In this document: positions 12,464 to 25,169 of the stretch, piece after piece
How the letters are laid out: each line of letters begins with the position of its first letter
Numbering within the stretch: position 1 is the stretch's first letter
Source of the DNA: Utricularia gibba
Lineage: Eukaryota > Streptophyta > Magnoliopsida > Lamiales > Lentibulariaceae
DNA length: 64,000 nt
Reading direction: 5' to 3'
NCBI GenBank assembly: GCA_002189035.1
Contig: CM007992.1
Location: 2,542,001 to 2,606,000 of the forward strand
Notes under the pieces: generated by a model
What the model was told of the DNA's origin: nothing
Seen by the model: the letters and a program-made list of their open reading frames with translations, nothing else
Databases searched by the model: none
Program-made: the position numbers and the translations under genes

Positions 12464-13608
12464 TGATAACACATATTTTTTAGTGATTGAGTCCATGGAA
12501 AAGATTCATATTGAGCTACAAAAATTTAGTTTTATATTTTTGCGCATAAGTACCGCAATTGTGTTATTTTAGTCTTAGTTGGGACTAAATCTACGATTTA
12601 GTCGCAACCTTGTAATAGTTTTATTCGAGCCATGCAGTACAGGTTGCAACACAAATTCTAAGGAGCCGAATATGCACAGTGTAGTGGCAGAAGATGAGTC
12701 CAAAAGTCTAAAAAGTGTTACACAAAAAATCCAAGGAGGAAAAAGGGAGCTTTTGGACAAAAAGGGAGGAAAGATGAGAGAGAAAACAGATCTCCCCTTG
12801 GAGACTCATGAACATCTTTCTGGAGAAGGTTTTCTGGAGATGAAGAAGGATGAAGATGAACAGGAACTAAGCTCATGCTTGAAGATTATTTTCTGTTTTC
12901 CAAGGATTATTACTCCTAGCTAAAATTAGCTAGCGATGTTTTCTAGCTTTCTGCCGAACATTTCAGTTTCCTGCTTGTTTATTTTCTAGTAGTCGACTGA
13001 GACATGAATGCATTGTGGATGATGTCTTCTCTTCTATTTTCGTTTGTCTTAAGCATGAGTGGTTAAACACTTAGGGGGGTGCCTTGGGGTGAAAGGAGGA
13101 GATTTATGCTAATCCATCTTTAGATCTAATAAACCATAAATCACGCCACTTCCTTAACAAACCAGGATAGATCCAGGAGGGGAAATAGTGAAACCCAACT
13201 TAACAACCCTAATTAGAGGTACACCAAAGATTAGGGGGAAAAACAAGAATCCGGGTAGACCTAGATCTTGTGAGTTAGTTGTATGATTTGTGGTTTGTGT
13301 GAACTTGTTTAGTGATAAGCATACATCCCCTAAGAGTTCAAAGGCATCACCCATTTCATTCCATAAACAACCGAGCTCCAGAACTTATAACTTTTCTTTA
13401 CTACATTCCATCCTCAGTCCTAGTTAAGACCAATTTTACCAACGTGACACTGATTTCATGCATTAACTTTCACATAGCAAGCACCTGCTCTTTGTGTTCG
13501 ACCCTAATCACTATGCTCATAATTATTTTATGCTAGAATGTGTATTAGGTTATAAATTTATTTGATAGGAAGATTTACATCCATGACGTGTAAATTTTTC
13601 GTTTATCA
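12464..13608. mobile_element. Solo LTR, family A copy 1
   Basis: An 1145-bp sequence starting TGATAACACATATTTTT and ending CGTTTATCA, so the ends TGATAA and TTATCA are perfect inverted repeats. The flanks GAAGC (12459-12463) and AAAGC (13609-13613) agree at four of five bases. A shorter copy lies at 17333-18087. It sits inside the Harbinger element with no retrotransposon coding sequence nearby. The 3' part, with gaccctaatcactatgctc and the TTTATAAATTTATT-like stretch, resembles family B LTRs at 14564 and about 45445. Confidence 0.85.
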
Positions 13609-14563
13609 AAAGCACTGCGTGTGTCCATGTACAATGTTGCATGTTTCTTAAGAACTTTGTAACCATGCAAAATTCGTAAATAGCCTATGCATGAAATTCC
13701 ACATATGTTCTAAATGCAACACTTAAAGAATCAAGCACGCCGTCTAGATCTACTCATGGTGTATAACTTATAGACTACAATGACATGAGATAGATGAAAT
13801 GCATGTATTCCAGCCAGTATCCACTAAGAATCTAGGCAAAGTGGGTTAAATAGCAATAACCTTATAGTACTTCTAGAGTGGCTACTCCTCGCTCATCAAG
13901 AGCTACCCCACATGATGTCGATCAATGAATGTCGGAATGTTCATCGCATCAATCAATAATTCGTGCATAAGGGTAAGGAACTTTGGATGAAGTAATGCGA
14001 ATGGGTGTAAGCTTCGCTGCTCGGAAACACCCAGTGCTGACCACACTGAGAGACAAGAAAGCGCAGGTAACACTAGTTGGCGAATTGGCGTCAAGCATTC
14101 CTAGCGGTACGAAAAAAGAGGTCGTGATGATATCATCTACAACCGTAACGCTCCTCGTGGAGTAGATCCCACATCCAGCCAAGTTTTTGACCAGCGAACA
14201 GGAGAATGACCACTGCCGTACGCAGGCCAGCCAGGCCGTGAGCGCGGTGGGAACGAGCTTCCCCAAAAAGCCGTCCCGTGCCGGGGTCAGCATAGTAGAA
14301 TGAAGGGGACGGCCAACATTTTTTGGAAGATCCTGATGTCATCCTCTCACAGTAAGGAGCAATTCTTCATTGAGGTGTGCTTGTAGGTGTTAGGGAATAT
14401 GGTGTTTTCAGCCCATACATGAATGTTAACATAAGAGAAATTTCTAACAAGTGTTGTGAGGGTAGGCATTCATACTAATAGATTGGTAAGCAACTTGTAT
14501 GATATGTCATCTGAGTAGAGTATTCAATCGATGATATTTGACTTTGAATTTTGTCTTGACACT

Positions 14564-15915
14564 TGATAGCAGACAAATTTCAATGTTTTAGGATATAAAA
14601 AATCACAAGTTTTTAATTATGTTTAATTGTTTATTTTATAGTTTTAAGTATTTTTATATAACTTAGGAGAATGTAATTTTTGGTGTGCCAGTAGGCTAAA
14701 TCCTTTGATTTAGCCCACCCCATGTTCTAACTTGATTTTTGAGTCTAGCAGCAACCCCAAAATCATGGAAAAGTCAAGGATTTCGTGCAAGTCATCATGC
14801 AGAAGGAAGCAATGAGTATACTGTTGAGTCAAAGATTGCACTTGCTTTGGGAAATACGAGATAGAGAAAAAAAATAGAGGAGAGAGCGTTGCAAAGAGGT
14901 TCGACCAGCAATTTGCAACACGGACATGAGGGGTTTTCCCTCCAACTCCAACACGACGAATATTGAACCAGAAGAAGAAAGAAGGGCGAATCTGGAGAAG
15001 AACCTCCAGTGTGATGAACAAAGACATAGACTCAGTCCAACACTACTATTCCGGCCTATGAACAGTAGTAGACGAAAACCAGAACTCTTACTGCTTTACT
15101 TTCTTTTGTTGATATTTTTAGTTTCTAAAACCAACTCTTTCACAATGCTCTTAACATTTTCACTGCTTTATGTTAATGTTATCATATTTTACCTTCAAAG
15201 TATGAATAGCTAGAACTCTAGGGGTGCTTTAAGGTAAAGCATGATGGTGTGGATCTTGGATTCATAATAAAATTCATTATTGTTTCTTAGCTTTTGTTTC
15301 TATCCATCCATGGGTAGACCTAAGGAGGGAAACAACTAGCTTCACAACTGAGATGTTTGATTTAGAAGTAGATCAACAAATCAAGATGGGTGCACTAGAT
15401 GTTAGTTTCAAGTAGAACCAGTAGAACCGGGTAGACCTAGTTCTATACACTTTGCATGCGTGTAGATCTAATTGCAATGTTGGTAATGATATTAGAGACT
15501 AGCTTAGCTGAAAATGTGATGAATGACCTAGGTAGACTTAGGTTATTTGAAGTTGTGAGTGTAGGAATATGGTAAATTGAATTAGGCATTTTAGCACCAC
15601 ACCACCTACAAACCCTTAAGGCATCTTAGTATTACTATGAGTTAGAACCAGTACTTGTTACCTTGCACGTTGAGACTTGATTTTATTTACTGAACTTGAT
15701 TACCACTGTTAGTCCGAGTCTAGACTAAGAACTATTGTTATTCGAATTCTGCATCTACTTGGAATACATTGCGAGCACTAGCTCCTTGTGATCGACCCCG
15801 AATTCCACTGTACACTTTGTGTTTAATTTGTAGTTTGTGAGGATTAGAGCTTATAAATTTATTTGGTAACGAAATTTCTATTTTTGCAACGACATTAGGA
15901 AATTTCCATTTATCA
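14564..15915. mobile_element. Solo LTR, family B copy 1
   Basis: A 1352-bp sequence starting TGATAGCAGAC and ending CATTTATCA, flanked by an exact 5-bp duplication ACACT (14559-14563 and 15916-15920). Positions from about 14690 align with 45445-46677. Shared marks include CTAAATCCTTTGATTTAG near the start, GGGTAGACCTA in the middle, and GATCGACCCCGA near the end. The 3' end resembles large Tat/Athila-like gypsy LTRs from memory, a low-confidence family guess. No internal domain is present. Confidence 0.85.
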
Positions 15916-17332
15916 ACACTCCAAACTTGACATAGCATCTTCAATATCATCATGTTGTTTTTGTTGTCATGCACAGGATATCGAGTGTCGTACATCTTGA
16001 ATCTATCCCATAGGAACACAACTTGACTTAGCTACTGTATAACGTCTTGTAGTTGGTGCTTGCCCCTAGAATACAAGATGGAGACGTCATAGTGTTTCAT
16101 ACAAAACTGTATAAGTTCTCTCGCCATGGGTCAGAGATACATTGCAATATGTCAACCATTGTTAACACCATAGATATCAAATGTTTTGTTGGGAATACAC
16201 TGCAATATGTCAACCACAGAATAAGATATGGTTCCGTTACAGCTTTAGATTATGGGGTTTGATTTGCATGCTCCCCATTTCACATCTCGCACATACACAA
16301 TGTCTACCAAGATGCCATTGATGTTGAATTTAGAAATTTTTGGGGGCACATCATTGATGGACGGTCCACCATACGGCCACCTGCACTCATATCAATGCAC
16401 ATGCATTTGCAATTCTAGGTTCCCTTTCGTCAATATCTCAATCTATACGTACTTCACTAAGATGGGATCACCACGCTTGCCCTACATGAACATTGACCTC
16501 AATTGGTCGGACGGATAGTCAACTTGCAGCATAGCAGCGTCGATCCTAGTGACGTTATTTGTAGTAGTGTCCTCAACTGCATGTTGTCGGCAACTACGTG
16601 TCATTCCATATCATAATAGATGGATGCCATTAATGAACTCTTTTGGGGAAAGGTAACATATAGGGTGTCATAATTGCATGCAAAAAAGGAGTTAAATATG
16701 CGTTGCAGTTAACAACTAGTGCAGTTAATTGTAACCACAGGTAATGGACAAGGGAACACCAGAAAAGAGTTGTACACGGTGTTGTGTTTGACTTATCTCC
16801 CCATAGCTTAGTGAAAGCACCGTAGCACACAATATAAGTAGTGTGGTGCTAGGTGCATGTGTATGTCACACACATTCTACACTTGAACATTGCATGGCAT
16901 GCAATGGCATGTTGCACCGCATGCATATCCATGCAATTCACTCTCAACTCCATTGAAATGCTACATACAATATAATAAGGTGTTGCATTGTGCTTATGGT
17001 GTTCTACAAAGAACCCAACACTAGATATGCCCAAATTATGGTGCTATGCTTCAATAGCTCCCAACACCACAACTTAACAAGCCACTGGGTCACATAGCAC
17101 AAGATGCTTACACAGTAAACGCAAGCAACACGCACTCAAAAAAATGTATGCAATTCCAGAGCAAATAAAGTCTTCATATCAAACAGAAAATTATCCAGTT
17201 ATCTCAAAGTAATAGATTTTATCAAACATGAAAGATGCAACATTGTATAAGTAGATCTAACACAAGGTAAACAATAGGCAATTACTTCCTAACGAGTCTG
17301 TGGTGTTCAAACCACATCATACATTATTTCAC

Positions 17333-18087
17333 TGATAACACATATTTTTGAGTGATTGAATACATGGAAATTACTCACATTGTACTACAAAAATTATTTT
17401 TTATTGCCTAGTTCTATATTTTTGCACATAAATATCGTAGTTGTGTTATTTTAGTCTTAGTTGGGACTAAATCTACAACTTAGTCTCAACCTTCTAATAA
17501 TTTTCTCGAGCAATGCAGCACATGTCGATAGCACAAATCCTAAGGAGCCGAATATGAACAATGTAGTGGCAAAGGATGAGTCAGAAGTTTGAAAAGGAGT
17601 ACACACAAAATCCAAGGAGGAGAAAAAGGGAGATTTTGGACAAAAATGGGGACAAGATGGAGAGATAAGGCAGATCTACTCTATTGGAGATTAGGGGGAA
17701 AACAAGAGTCCGGGTAGACCTAGACTTTGTGAGTTAGTTGTATGATTTATGGTTTGTATGAGCGTGTTTAGTGATAAGCATACATGTCCTAGGAATCCTA
17801 AGGCATCACCCATTTCATTCCAGAAACAACCGAGCTTCAAAACTTATTACTTTTCTTTACTGTATTCCGTTGCAGTTCTATCTTAGTCCTAGTTAAGATT
17901 AATTCTACCAACGTGACACTGATTTCTTGTAGTGACTTTCACATAGCAAGCACCTAGCTCCTTGTGTTCGACCCTAGTCCACTATACTCATATATTTCAT
18001 ATGATTTGATGTGAATTAGGTTTATAAATTTTATTTGATAGGAGAAATTTGCAAATTAACGACTTTGCACAAATTTTTCGTTTATCA
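17333..18087. mobile_element. Solo LTR, family A copy 2, internally deleted
   Basis: A 755-bp relative of 12464-13608 with the same ends, TGATAACACATA and CGTTTATCA. The flanks TTCAC (17328-17332) and CTCAC (18088-18092) agree at four of five bases. Compared with copy 1 it lacks roughly 390 bp: about 17688 jumps from sequence like 12800 to sequence like 13232, leaving GGAGATTAGGGG at the joint. It lies next to the 3' end of the Harbinger transposase relic. Confidence 0.85.
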
Positions 18088-18099
18088 CTCACCTACTCA

Positions 18100-19462
18100 T
18101 CCCGTCAAGCATTTCATGTGTGACTCGAGCCAATTGTACTGATCGTATCATCCACATCATTGTTGCCACCAGTGTCAACACAAAAATCAAATGGCAGCTC
18201 ACCCTCTAAGGGATCGACAATTATCTCTTTCCTAATGAGGTTGTGTTGCATAGCACATGCTAATATGATCCGAATCTATGAGCATACTGAATAGTGGCTA
18301 GCAATTCGTAGTATAGCCAGTGCATCTTCATTAATCATCATACTCGTTCAATCACATTCCTGGCTGATGCATGACGCATGTTGAGTAGCTATTTTGCATT
18401 CTATGGAGCTCAATTTTCCTATCCTCAATCCTTCAAATGGTAATGCACTCCTCAGTATGGAGTCAAGAATACTTCTCTATTAACGTATCCATTATCGATA
18501 TAGATAGAAGGTTCTTGTGACAGAAAACATGTAAATTAAAATCCTCACAAACACAAATAGATGCTATATATATGGTTCTAACTAAGTGTATATGAAATCC
18601 ATCTAAGCATGTATATCAACTTCATGTCTTCATCATATACACATCTAACACATTTGTTGAAACAACATACTTTTGATTTCTATATCTTGCTGCTTCACAC
18701 GCCCTTACTCATATGCCGATATGTGTACCATTTAAGGTACCAACACAATGTTGTACACACATATAATGACCTCAAGAACAATAGCAAAATCATTTGAAAA
18801 CATTAGGATACCAGACACCTGAAGTACTTGAACTTTTCATCATATACACGTGTAACAACAATTATCAAGTTCTGCAAGAGCACATTTTGAAGGTAGAGCA
18901 CTACTTGCAGCATCTAAAGGAAGCATCATTGCTTCTTCTATAAATATGATTTTGCACTCGAACTTTTTTACTGTATCCCACAATTTCCAAAACATGCAAA
19001 CTATCTTTGGCACAATTATTTTCTAAACATCAATCCAGCATGATTATCCAACAAATTATACAATATACAAAAAACATCTCTACTAATTCTCAAGTTCTCA
19101 ATTGATAACCTATGAACATCGCTAATCAACTTACTCATATACTCTATTTGCTTAGGAATCATGATGTCCATAGAATATTTGCGTTGCATTCTATAATCCT
19201 GGCCATAATATTTTGCATTCAGGTATATCAAAACATTCATCCCAAGCAAGTATTCCCTTAATGCCGGCACTACTATACTCAACACAACATGACACTCACG
19301 TGAAAAATTCATATCATCGCAATCAAATAGCAGTTCAGAAATATACCTAAAGAAGCAATAATAAATGAGGCTTGCGTTTTGAAGAACACCCACAAACGAC
19401 CGCAACTGAAAACCTACTAGGCACCTAATAGTGGCTTCCAATTTGAAAGGCGAACACCACAT
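18100..19462 (-). pseudogene. PIF/Harbinger transposase relic
   Basis: Minus-strand reading recovers the family's landmarks in order. IENLRISRDVFCILYNLLD (about 19090-19040) is the N-terminal helix region. CVGTLNGTHIGI (about 18750-18715) carries the first catalytic aspartate in the GALDGTHI motif. YVNREVFLTPY then GVHYHLK (about 18510-18430) is the second-aspartate region. LNMRHASARNVIERV (18391-18344) holds the catalytic glutamate. ILACAMQHNLIRKEIIVDP (about 18270-18210) is the C-terminal motif. Several stops and frame changes lie between the blocks. The 148-residue open frame 19016-19462 is the best preserved part. In active elements this nuclease cuts and joins the transposon ends with the Myb-like partner. 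Confidence 0.88.
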
Positions 19463-19677
19463 GACTCTCTATATCCACCTAGCGAAGTGCTCTTCAACAG
19501 ATCTATTGTAGATTTGTAGCAATAAAGAAGCTTTATTGCCCCCCTCCCCCTTCTTGGATTATGTAAACCTACAACCATAGATGTCAACCGAGTTTATGTT
19601 TTCAAGTGTGTTTACCCATCTACAACCTATGTATCAAACTTGGGTTTTCTAACAAAGGTACTTGAAAACCCAGCAAA

Positions 19678-19697
19678 ACCCACTTACCAAATGCCCC
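19678..19697 (-). repeat. Right terminal inverted repeat of Harbinger element
   Basis: Read on the minus strand from 19697 it begins GGGGCATTTGGTA. It is followed on plus by the duplicated CTA at 19698-19700. Confidence 0.85.
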
Positions 19698-19700
19698 CTA

Positions 19701-21400
19701 TAGATTTATGTATCTAAATAAAAAATAGTACAAAGTATATAAACCATATGATATTTTGGAAAATTGAAAAAACAAATAGACATGAGATATTTTCTAACCA
19801 GGCATACAATATAGCAACACGTGCAGAATTTTGAACTAGAAGGAAGTAGGTTGATTTCAAAAGGAGAATTTCACCTTAGAACTTTCCCAACAATTAACTT
19901 AGCAAATACTACTATTCCAAGTTAAGAGTAATAGCAAATGGAGAACAATACTTCAACTTTAATTTTTTTTATGCATTTCAAATGTCTAATGCTTTATGCT
20001 TTACTTTTGAACATGATAATGAATATTTTTATAGTTTTTATTTATAATATTATGATTTCCTTATTCAATATGTGTAGCTAGATTTTAGAAATACTTATAT
20101 TACTCAAAGGTGGTGTAGTGATTTTGGTTCCTATTTGTTGTTTGTGTTTAAACTTGTTTGCATCCTTAGTATAATTGAAATAAACAAAAGAGGTAGAAAG
20201 CAATAACAACCACAATTTAAGCATCTGATTTGGAGGTAGACTAAGAAATCAGGAAAATTAGAGTATGTTGATATTGATGGATAGAAAATGGTAGGATCAG
20301 GTGAAATGATAGGACTAAGTATAAAATAGTTAAGGAAACTCAACCGCGCTATTAATAAAAAATCTAGAAAATGAACCAAATAGTTCTAAATTGTGTTAAT
20401 TTGTCAAATTTCGAAAATGTGAATTAAAATTAGTGATTGAGTTAATCATACCATTGAAGTTAACCTAAGGAACAATTGTTTTTAATTGCATTATATCAAT
20501 ATTTCTTGTCTTCTGTTTTTTTATTTAATTTCAACTATTGTTTCAATATGTTGTGGATAGTTTTATTTAGAATTTAAAATTTAATTAATCTATAATTCTA
20601 CATCATACTAGTGTAATACAAACACTCGATTTCCGTATTCGATCTTGATTCCACTTACATTTTCCTTTAAAATTTATTTTATATGAAAATTGCATTCTTC
20701 AATACCGCAGCACTTTTTGTTATAAATAAGCTTTGATTTCTGAGATGGAAATGGACATAACTGGATCAAATTGAACTAAATTCAAAATCAATCCAAAAAT
20801 ATAATGAGATCCAAAACCGATCGAAAACAAAGGAAAATTTAAAATGATAACCATTCCAGTTCAATAAAATTGATCAAATCCATATCTAAAGCTCATAATC
20901 CATTTTTTATTAAGTAATCATATAACATCTAAATATTTTGTTCTATTATAAATACCATTAAAGTCATAATTATATGGGTGAAAAAAATGTTATCAATGAT
21001 TCAATGTGAAAAGGGAATTAATAATAATTGATTTAATATTTAATATTTAATATTTTATTAATTTAATAAAATTATTAATATTAATTTATATACTAATATT
21101 ATTAAAACATAAATAAATCAAACAAATTAAATTAGATATACAGTTTTCAATTCAAAATCAACTTGGAGCATATAATTTAAATAATGATGCAATGTATTAT
21201 TATTGATATATAGTATTCTATTGAATTTTTTGAATACTATCATTTAATTCATCCATCAAATTTCCACTCCTATCAATTGTGGTTTTTTTCTAAAATTTTT
21301 TTAAATTTTAAAAAGTAATCATGCATGCATGCATGTATTGAAGATAGGTTTGTTTGGTGCTTAAAAATGCATTAAACATGACTTAACTTTTGTCGGAATT
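19701..21400. other. AT-rich spacer
   Basis: No gene recognised. Positions 20900-21200 are nearly pure A and T with short palindromes of TTTAATATT type. A 16-bp CATGCATG tandem palindrome lies at 21320-21335. Confidence 0.45.
21320..21335. repeat. CATG tetranucleotide palindrome
   Basis: Four exact CATG units, which also make overlapping RY-type CATGCATG motifs. It lies in AT-rich spacer, 1.8 kb upstream of the fluoride exporter gene. A regulatory role is possible but not shown. Confidence 0.6.
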
Positions 21401-23142
21401 CAAGATTGGATGAGCTGGAAACTTCGTATAATAACCTTGAAAGCGGAGTAGGCATCTCTGACTACTTTGAAATGGAAACTACGAGAAGTGTCGGGTTTCC
21501 GAGTATTGGTCAACATTGATGCGCCTTCTTCACGAAGCCAGCAGTGGACTTTGAATTTTCTGTGTTATTATCATTGACAACGTGAACAAATCTTTTTCCA
21601 ATGGGGTTCACACACACGTTATTGATGATTCGATGCATCTTCGAGTTCGAATACTTTATTTATTACACTTCCCTTGTCAAGAAGATTCAAATTTCTGGGT
21701 TTGTTTCTATAAACTTGTCGTCCCTGCACAGAGGCTTCCTGTGTTTCTGTATAACTTGGGCGTGGTCTACAGTTAATATACCGTTAGTTTTGACTAATTG
21801 AGCCAGCATTAAAAGGCCAGCTGTTGCTTTGATTCCTCCTTCTCCTGTGCCAATTATTGGTCGCATATCTGAGCGCCATCCGGATCTGATAGGAAACTGG
21901 ATGATTCTATGAACCCCGCCTTCAATTTCTCTGTACTCGTTTCTTGTTCATTCAGCTGCAGTAGAATACTGGTGAATTCTAAACCAACGTGGAGCATCAG
22001 CATCGGACGACATTTTAGGTAACTAAGTCTATCCAAGGCTTGTGAGGATTAAATCAACTCCCCATGTTCGCTATCGTAAACCCAAAAAGCACTCTTTTGT
22101 GTGGTGTTCTGTAGTTTCAGAAAAGCGATGTTCCAATCATTGTTAGTTACGTTGATTGATACTTTAAGCATCCTAAATGTATAGGATGACAAACCAATCA
22201 AAATATCTCAAGGGTGCGACAAAAAGTTTTACTGACTTTTTTCATTGTATAGTGGCAATCAGGAACTTGTCAGCACCTTGAATCTCTATTCCGACCTGAT
22301 GGCTTCTAGGGAGGTAGTTTTTAGAAGGATAAGCATGCCTGGTAGTTTTATTATAAAGCATGGCGTCATTCACTATACGGAAGAGAAGAGTAGCTCTGAA
22401 GGGTCCCCCCTCCTGTTCTTTGCAGACTCATATCATCCCTCCTCTAATCCAACACAGCACCATCTCTTCTTCACCTTTCATCCATGTCTGAAACGTCTCG
22501 GCCTGTAAGATCAGTCTCTCCGTTTTCTTGAGTTTCCTCAACCCGACATGAAAGCTGGTATTGCTCCCTTTTACCGGTTTTGGGTTCTGTATCAGTTCCG
22601 AACCCAGTTCTATTCCCCTGAGATTCTCTGGTTGGACAACAGAAGTCTTTCTTCGTCCATCGATCTTTTTCTCTAACATGACCACGTGTCTCCTCTGGTT
22701 TTCGTGCCGTGTTGTAAGAGCAACCGCGTAGGTATGTTTTGACTTCACGTGTGAAGTGTACTGCAACTCCCTGGATTCACATGTTCACAACGGTATTTGG
22801 TGACTAGGGATGAACCTACGGTACTACTGACTCCACCTTGGGAGCCCTCACGAAAAGCTTAGAGTTGAAATGCATTGGTTCCTCTGATTTTTCTTCAGCA
22901 TCGAATGCGCCACGACTTGAAGAGCCTCCCGCGCATCAAGGGGCTTTTGAATCTCGTTTGTTTTTAATGTTGTTGACAATGTGAAGAAGATCTTTTACTT
23001 TGAGATTCCATGAACGAACCTTCCTTTGATTCTTCTCCTATGCCATTCATTGCTCAAACACAGCTGTATGGAATGAAATGGTCTATCGCATACTAATTTC
23101 TTGAGCTGCTTCTGCTGCAGTGGAGTGTACGCGCAAATCTAA
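21401..23142. other. Upstream region of FEX, no gene recognised
   Basis: Base composition is close to that of the genes, unlike the AT-rich spacer to the left. The short frames on both strands, including 22245-22508 on plus and 22428-22766 on minus, match no family I know. It may hold the promoter and leader of FEX, or an unrecognised gene remnant. Confidence 0.4.
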
Positions 23143-24758
23143 ATGGAAGTGGAGCGCCGGACGGGTGACGATGCTGCAGAAAGCATCCCTTGTAGTGGGA
23201 CTTGCGACACTGTGATCTGCAACGCCAATAAGGTTAAAGGAAGCAACAACGTAGTGCCCATCGATGCAGTCATTATACCAATACAACAAGACACTAAAGT
23301 AAGCTGCTATTTATGTGTATTTTTTACCAGAAACCTGTGGTTTAGAGATACTTATGATTATGATTAAGAAAGAAAGCATCCATATTTCTAATTGTTTAGA
23401 TAGTTTATAAATTAAATCACATTCTAAATGTAAAATGGGCTAATTTTCGTGCAGGTTGAGAAGCGCGAGGGACAAGTTTTGGCACATACTACCTATCTCC
23501 TCTCCATTGCAGTGTTTGGGATAGCAGGGGTACTATGATCCCTAAGCTCCAAATCTTCTGTGTGTGTATGTGTGTGTGATGTTGAGGAAGGGAGAAGAGC
23601 CAAAGCTTACAATATTTCATTTTTTCCAGGTAATGACAAGATATGGCCTGAAAATACTATCTACACATCAAGTATCATTTGGGGACAAGGAAGTTTCCTT
23701 CGCAAGTGATAGGAGTTTCTTGTACCCAGATCTTGTATCCAACATGGTTGGGTCCTTTCTCATGGGTTGGTTGGGAGTGGTTTTCAAACGCGACATTTCT
23801 AATATCTCTGATCAGCTCGCCGTTGGATTGTCAACGGGGTTCCTAGGCTGCCTCACAACCTTCAGTGGCTGGAATCAAAGCACGTTGAACCTCAGTGCCC
23901 AGGGCCGATGGGGCTATTCAGTACTTTGTGTTACCATAGGTTACGATTACTCTTCATCATAGGCTTCTTCTTTTTGTTATTTTTTACTATAAAAATGATG
24001 ATGTTCATGATAGATGACGAATGGTTTCCTTGCAGGGCTTATCTTGGCGGGTTTATCGATCGTAATAGGAGTGTGGACAGCGACAATATGCAAACAACAT
24101 ACAGCATTATCATCCAAAATTTCCAACACCATTTCCCCTAGCAAAATGGACACGTCCAAGTGCCTCATAACGTTTTTCACGATGCTCATCGTTACGCTCG
24201 TGATATTATGGTGTCTGTTCATAGCTCTGGAGGTCAAAAGCTTCAGAGAAGGTGGCCTTGCGGCTCAGCTACTCCTAGCCGGCCTGGTTGGACCCTTTGG
24301 AGCATGGTTGAGATGGTACTTGGCTCGTTTGAACGGACGCACATTCGGAAGAAACGATCGACTGAAATGGATGCCGCTGGGGACTCTTACCGCCAACGTT
24401 CTTGCATCTTGCATAATGGCTGCCATGGCTACTTTGAAAGACCTGGTAAGGGAAATCCAAATCAACGTGGCATATAAGTTAACTGCAACACTTTTATTTC
24501 AGGGTTTGCTGATACCATTCTGTGTTGCTCTTGTTTAAGGCCGACGACAGAGAAGTTGCGGCTGTGGCAACTGGGATTCAGCTTGGGCTGCTTGGCTCCC
24601 TTAGTACAGTTTCAACTTTCATGTCTGAATTATACGAGATGGGAAGAACTTGCCACCCGTTAAGGATGGCATCTTACGTTGCCATCACCATAATGCCCTC
24701 CTTTGGCCTGGGCACCTTGATCTACTCGGTCCCTGCTTGGGTTAGAAGTTACAACTAG
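23143..24758 (+). CDS. FEX: Fluoride export protein, two-domain CrcB/Fluc type
   Basis: Fluoride exporter that moves F- out of the cytosol, a plasma-membrane protein in plants and fungi by family knowledge. Exons: 23143-23298, 23455-23529, 23630-23939, 24036-24445, 24540-24758. All introns are GT-AG and the phases close to 389 residues. Two CrcB domains are fused. Domain one has PDLVSNMVGSFLMGW with the conserved Asn, and FLGCLTTFSGWN. Domain two has PLGTLTANVLASCIMA and LLGSLSTVSTFMSELYE. About eight hydrophobic segments are visible. The end TLIYSVPAWVRSYN matches plant homologues. The first 52 residues are hydrophilic, and exon 1 is the least certain part because plant homologues often have longer N termini. 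The gene converges with the ERF gene 411 bp downstream. No damage is seen, so it is probably functional. Confidence 0.92.
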
Positions 24759-25169
24759 AAAACAGCTTGTGGCGCCCAGATCTCTACAGGGTGTATGGTA
24801 ACTGCCCCTGGGATAAATGGGCTATTGCCTTGCATAGATCAGTCGTAGGTTATATAACTAGATGCATTAGTTGAGTTGATTTGGATCGGTTGGGCCAACA
24901 GGATTCAATGATGCCTGTGCTAATGTGAAGTTGAAATTAGAGAGGTTTCGATCATTTTTATGTAAGTTGATGATATGTTACTCTCCGGAATCAGCTTTAA
25001 GATGATCGATCATTGATCTCAAGGACTTTGTGTTATGATGCATGTTTTATTTATAAATCGAAGAGTTTTGCAATAGTAAGAAAAAAAACCCAGTTTACAA
25101 AACTTCTTCAAGACTCCTGCAGCATCATTGTTCATGAAAATGGTAAGCAACAAAAAGGGGCCGACGGTT
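24759..25169. other. Convergent 3' region of FEX and ERF
   Basis: A 411-bp spacer holding the 3' ends of two converging genes. No other gene is seen. Confidence 0.5.

Larger units (their letters stand above)
10878..19697. mobile_element. PIF/Harbinger DNA transposon with nested solo LTRs
   Basis: The left end GGGGCGTTTGGTATGCAGGT and the right end, read inward on the minus strand as GGGGCATTTGGTAAGTGGGT, match at 16 of 20 bases. Both ends are flanked by CTA (10875-10877 and 19698-19700), a 3-bp duplication as made by PIF/Harbinger transposases. Near the left end a Myb/SANT-like relic reads on plus. Near the right end a DDE transposase relic reads on minus, so the two genes converge. Three solo LTRs (12464-13608, 14564-15915, 17333-18087) sit inside with their own duplications. 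Removing them leaves about 5.6 kb, a usual size for an autonomous element of this superfamily. Remaining internal stretches (13614-14558, 15921-17327) show no recognisable gene. Confidence 0.88.

Noticed and set aside
12464-18087. Reading 12464-13608 and 17333-18087 as the two LTRs of one retrotransposon
   Set aside because: The outer flanks (GAAGC and CTCAC) do not match, each LTR has its own near-match flanks, and no gag or pol sequence lies between them.
22245-22766. Overlapping frames on both strands upstream of FEX as a gene
   Set aside because: No domain, no splice logic joining them to FEX, and the strands compete.
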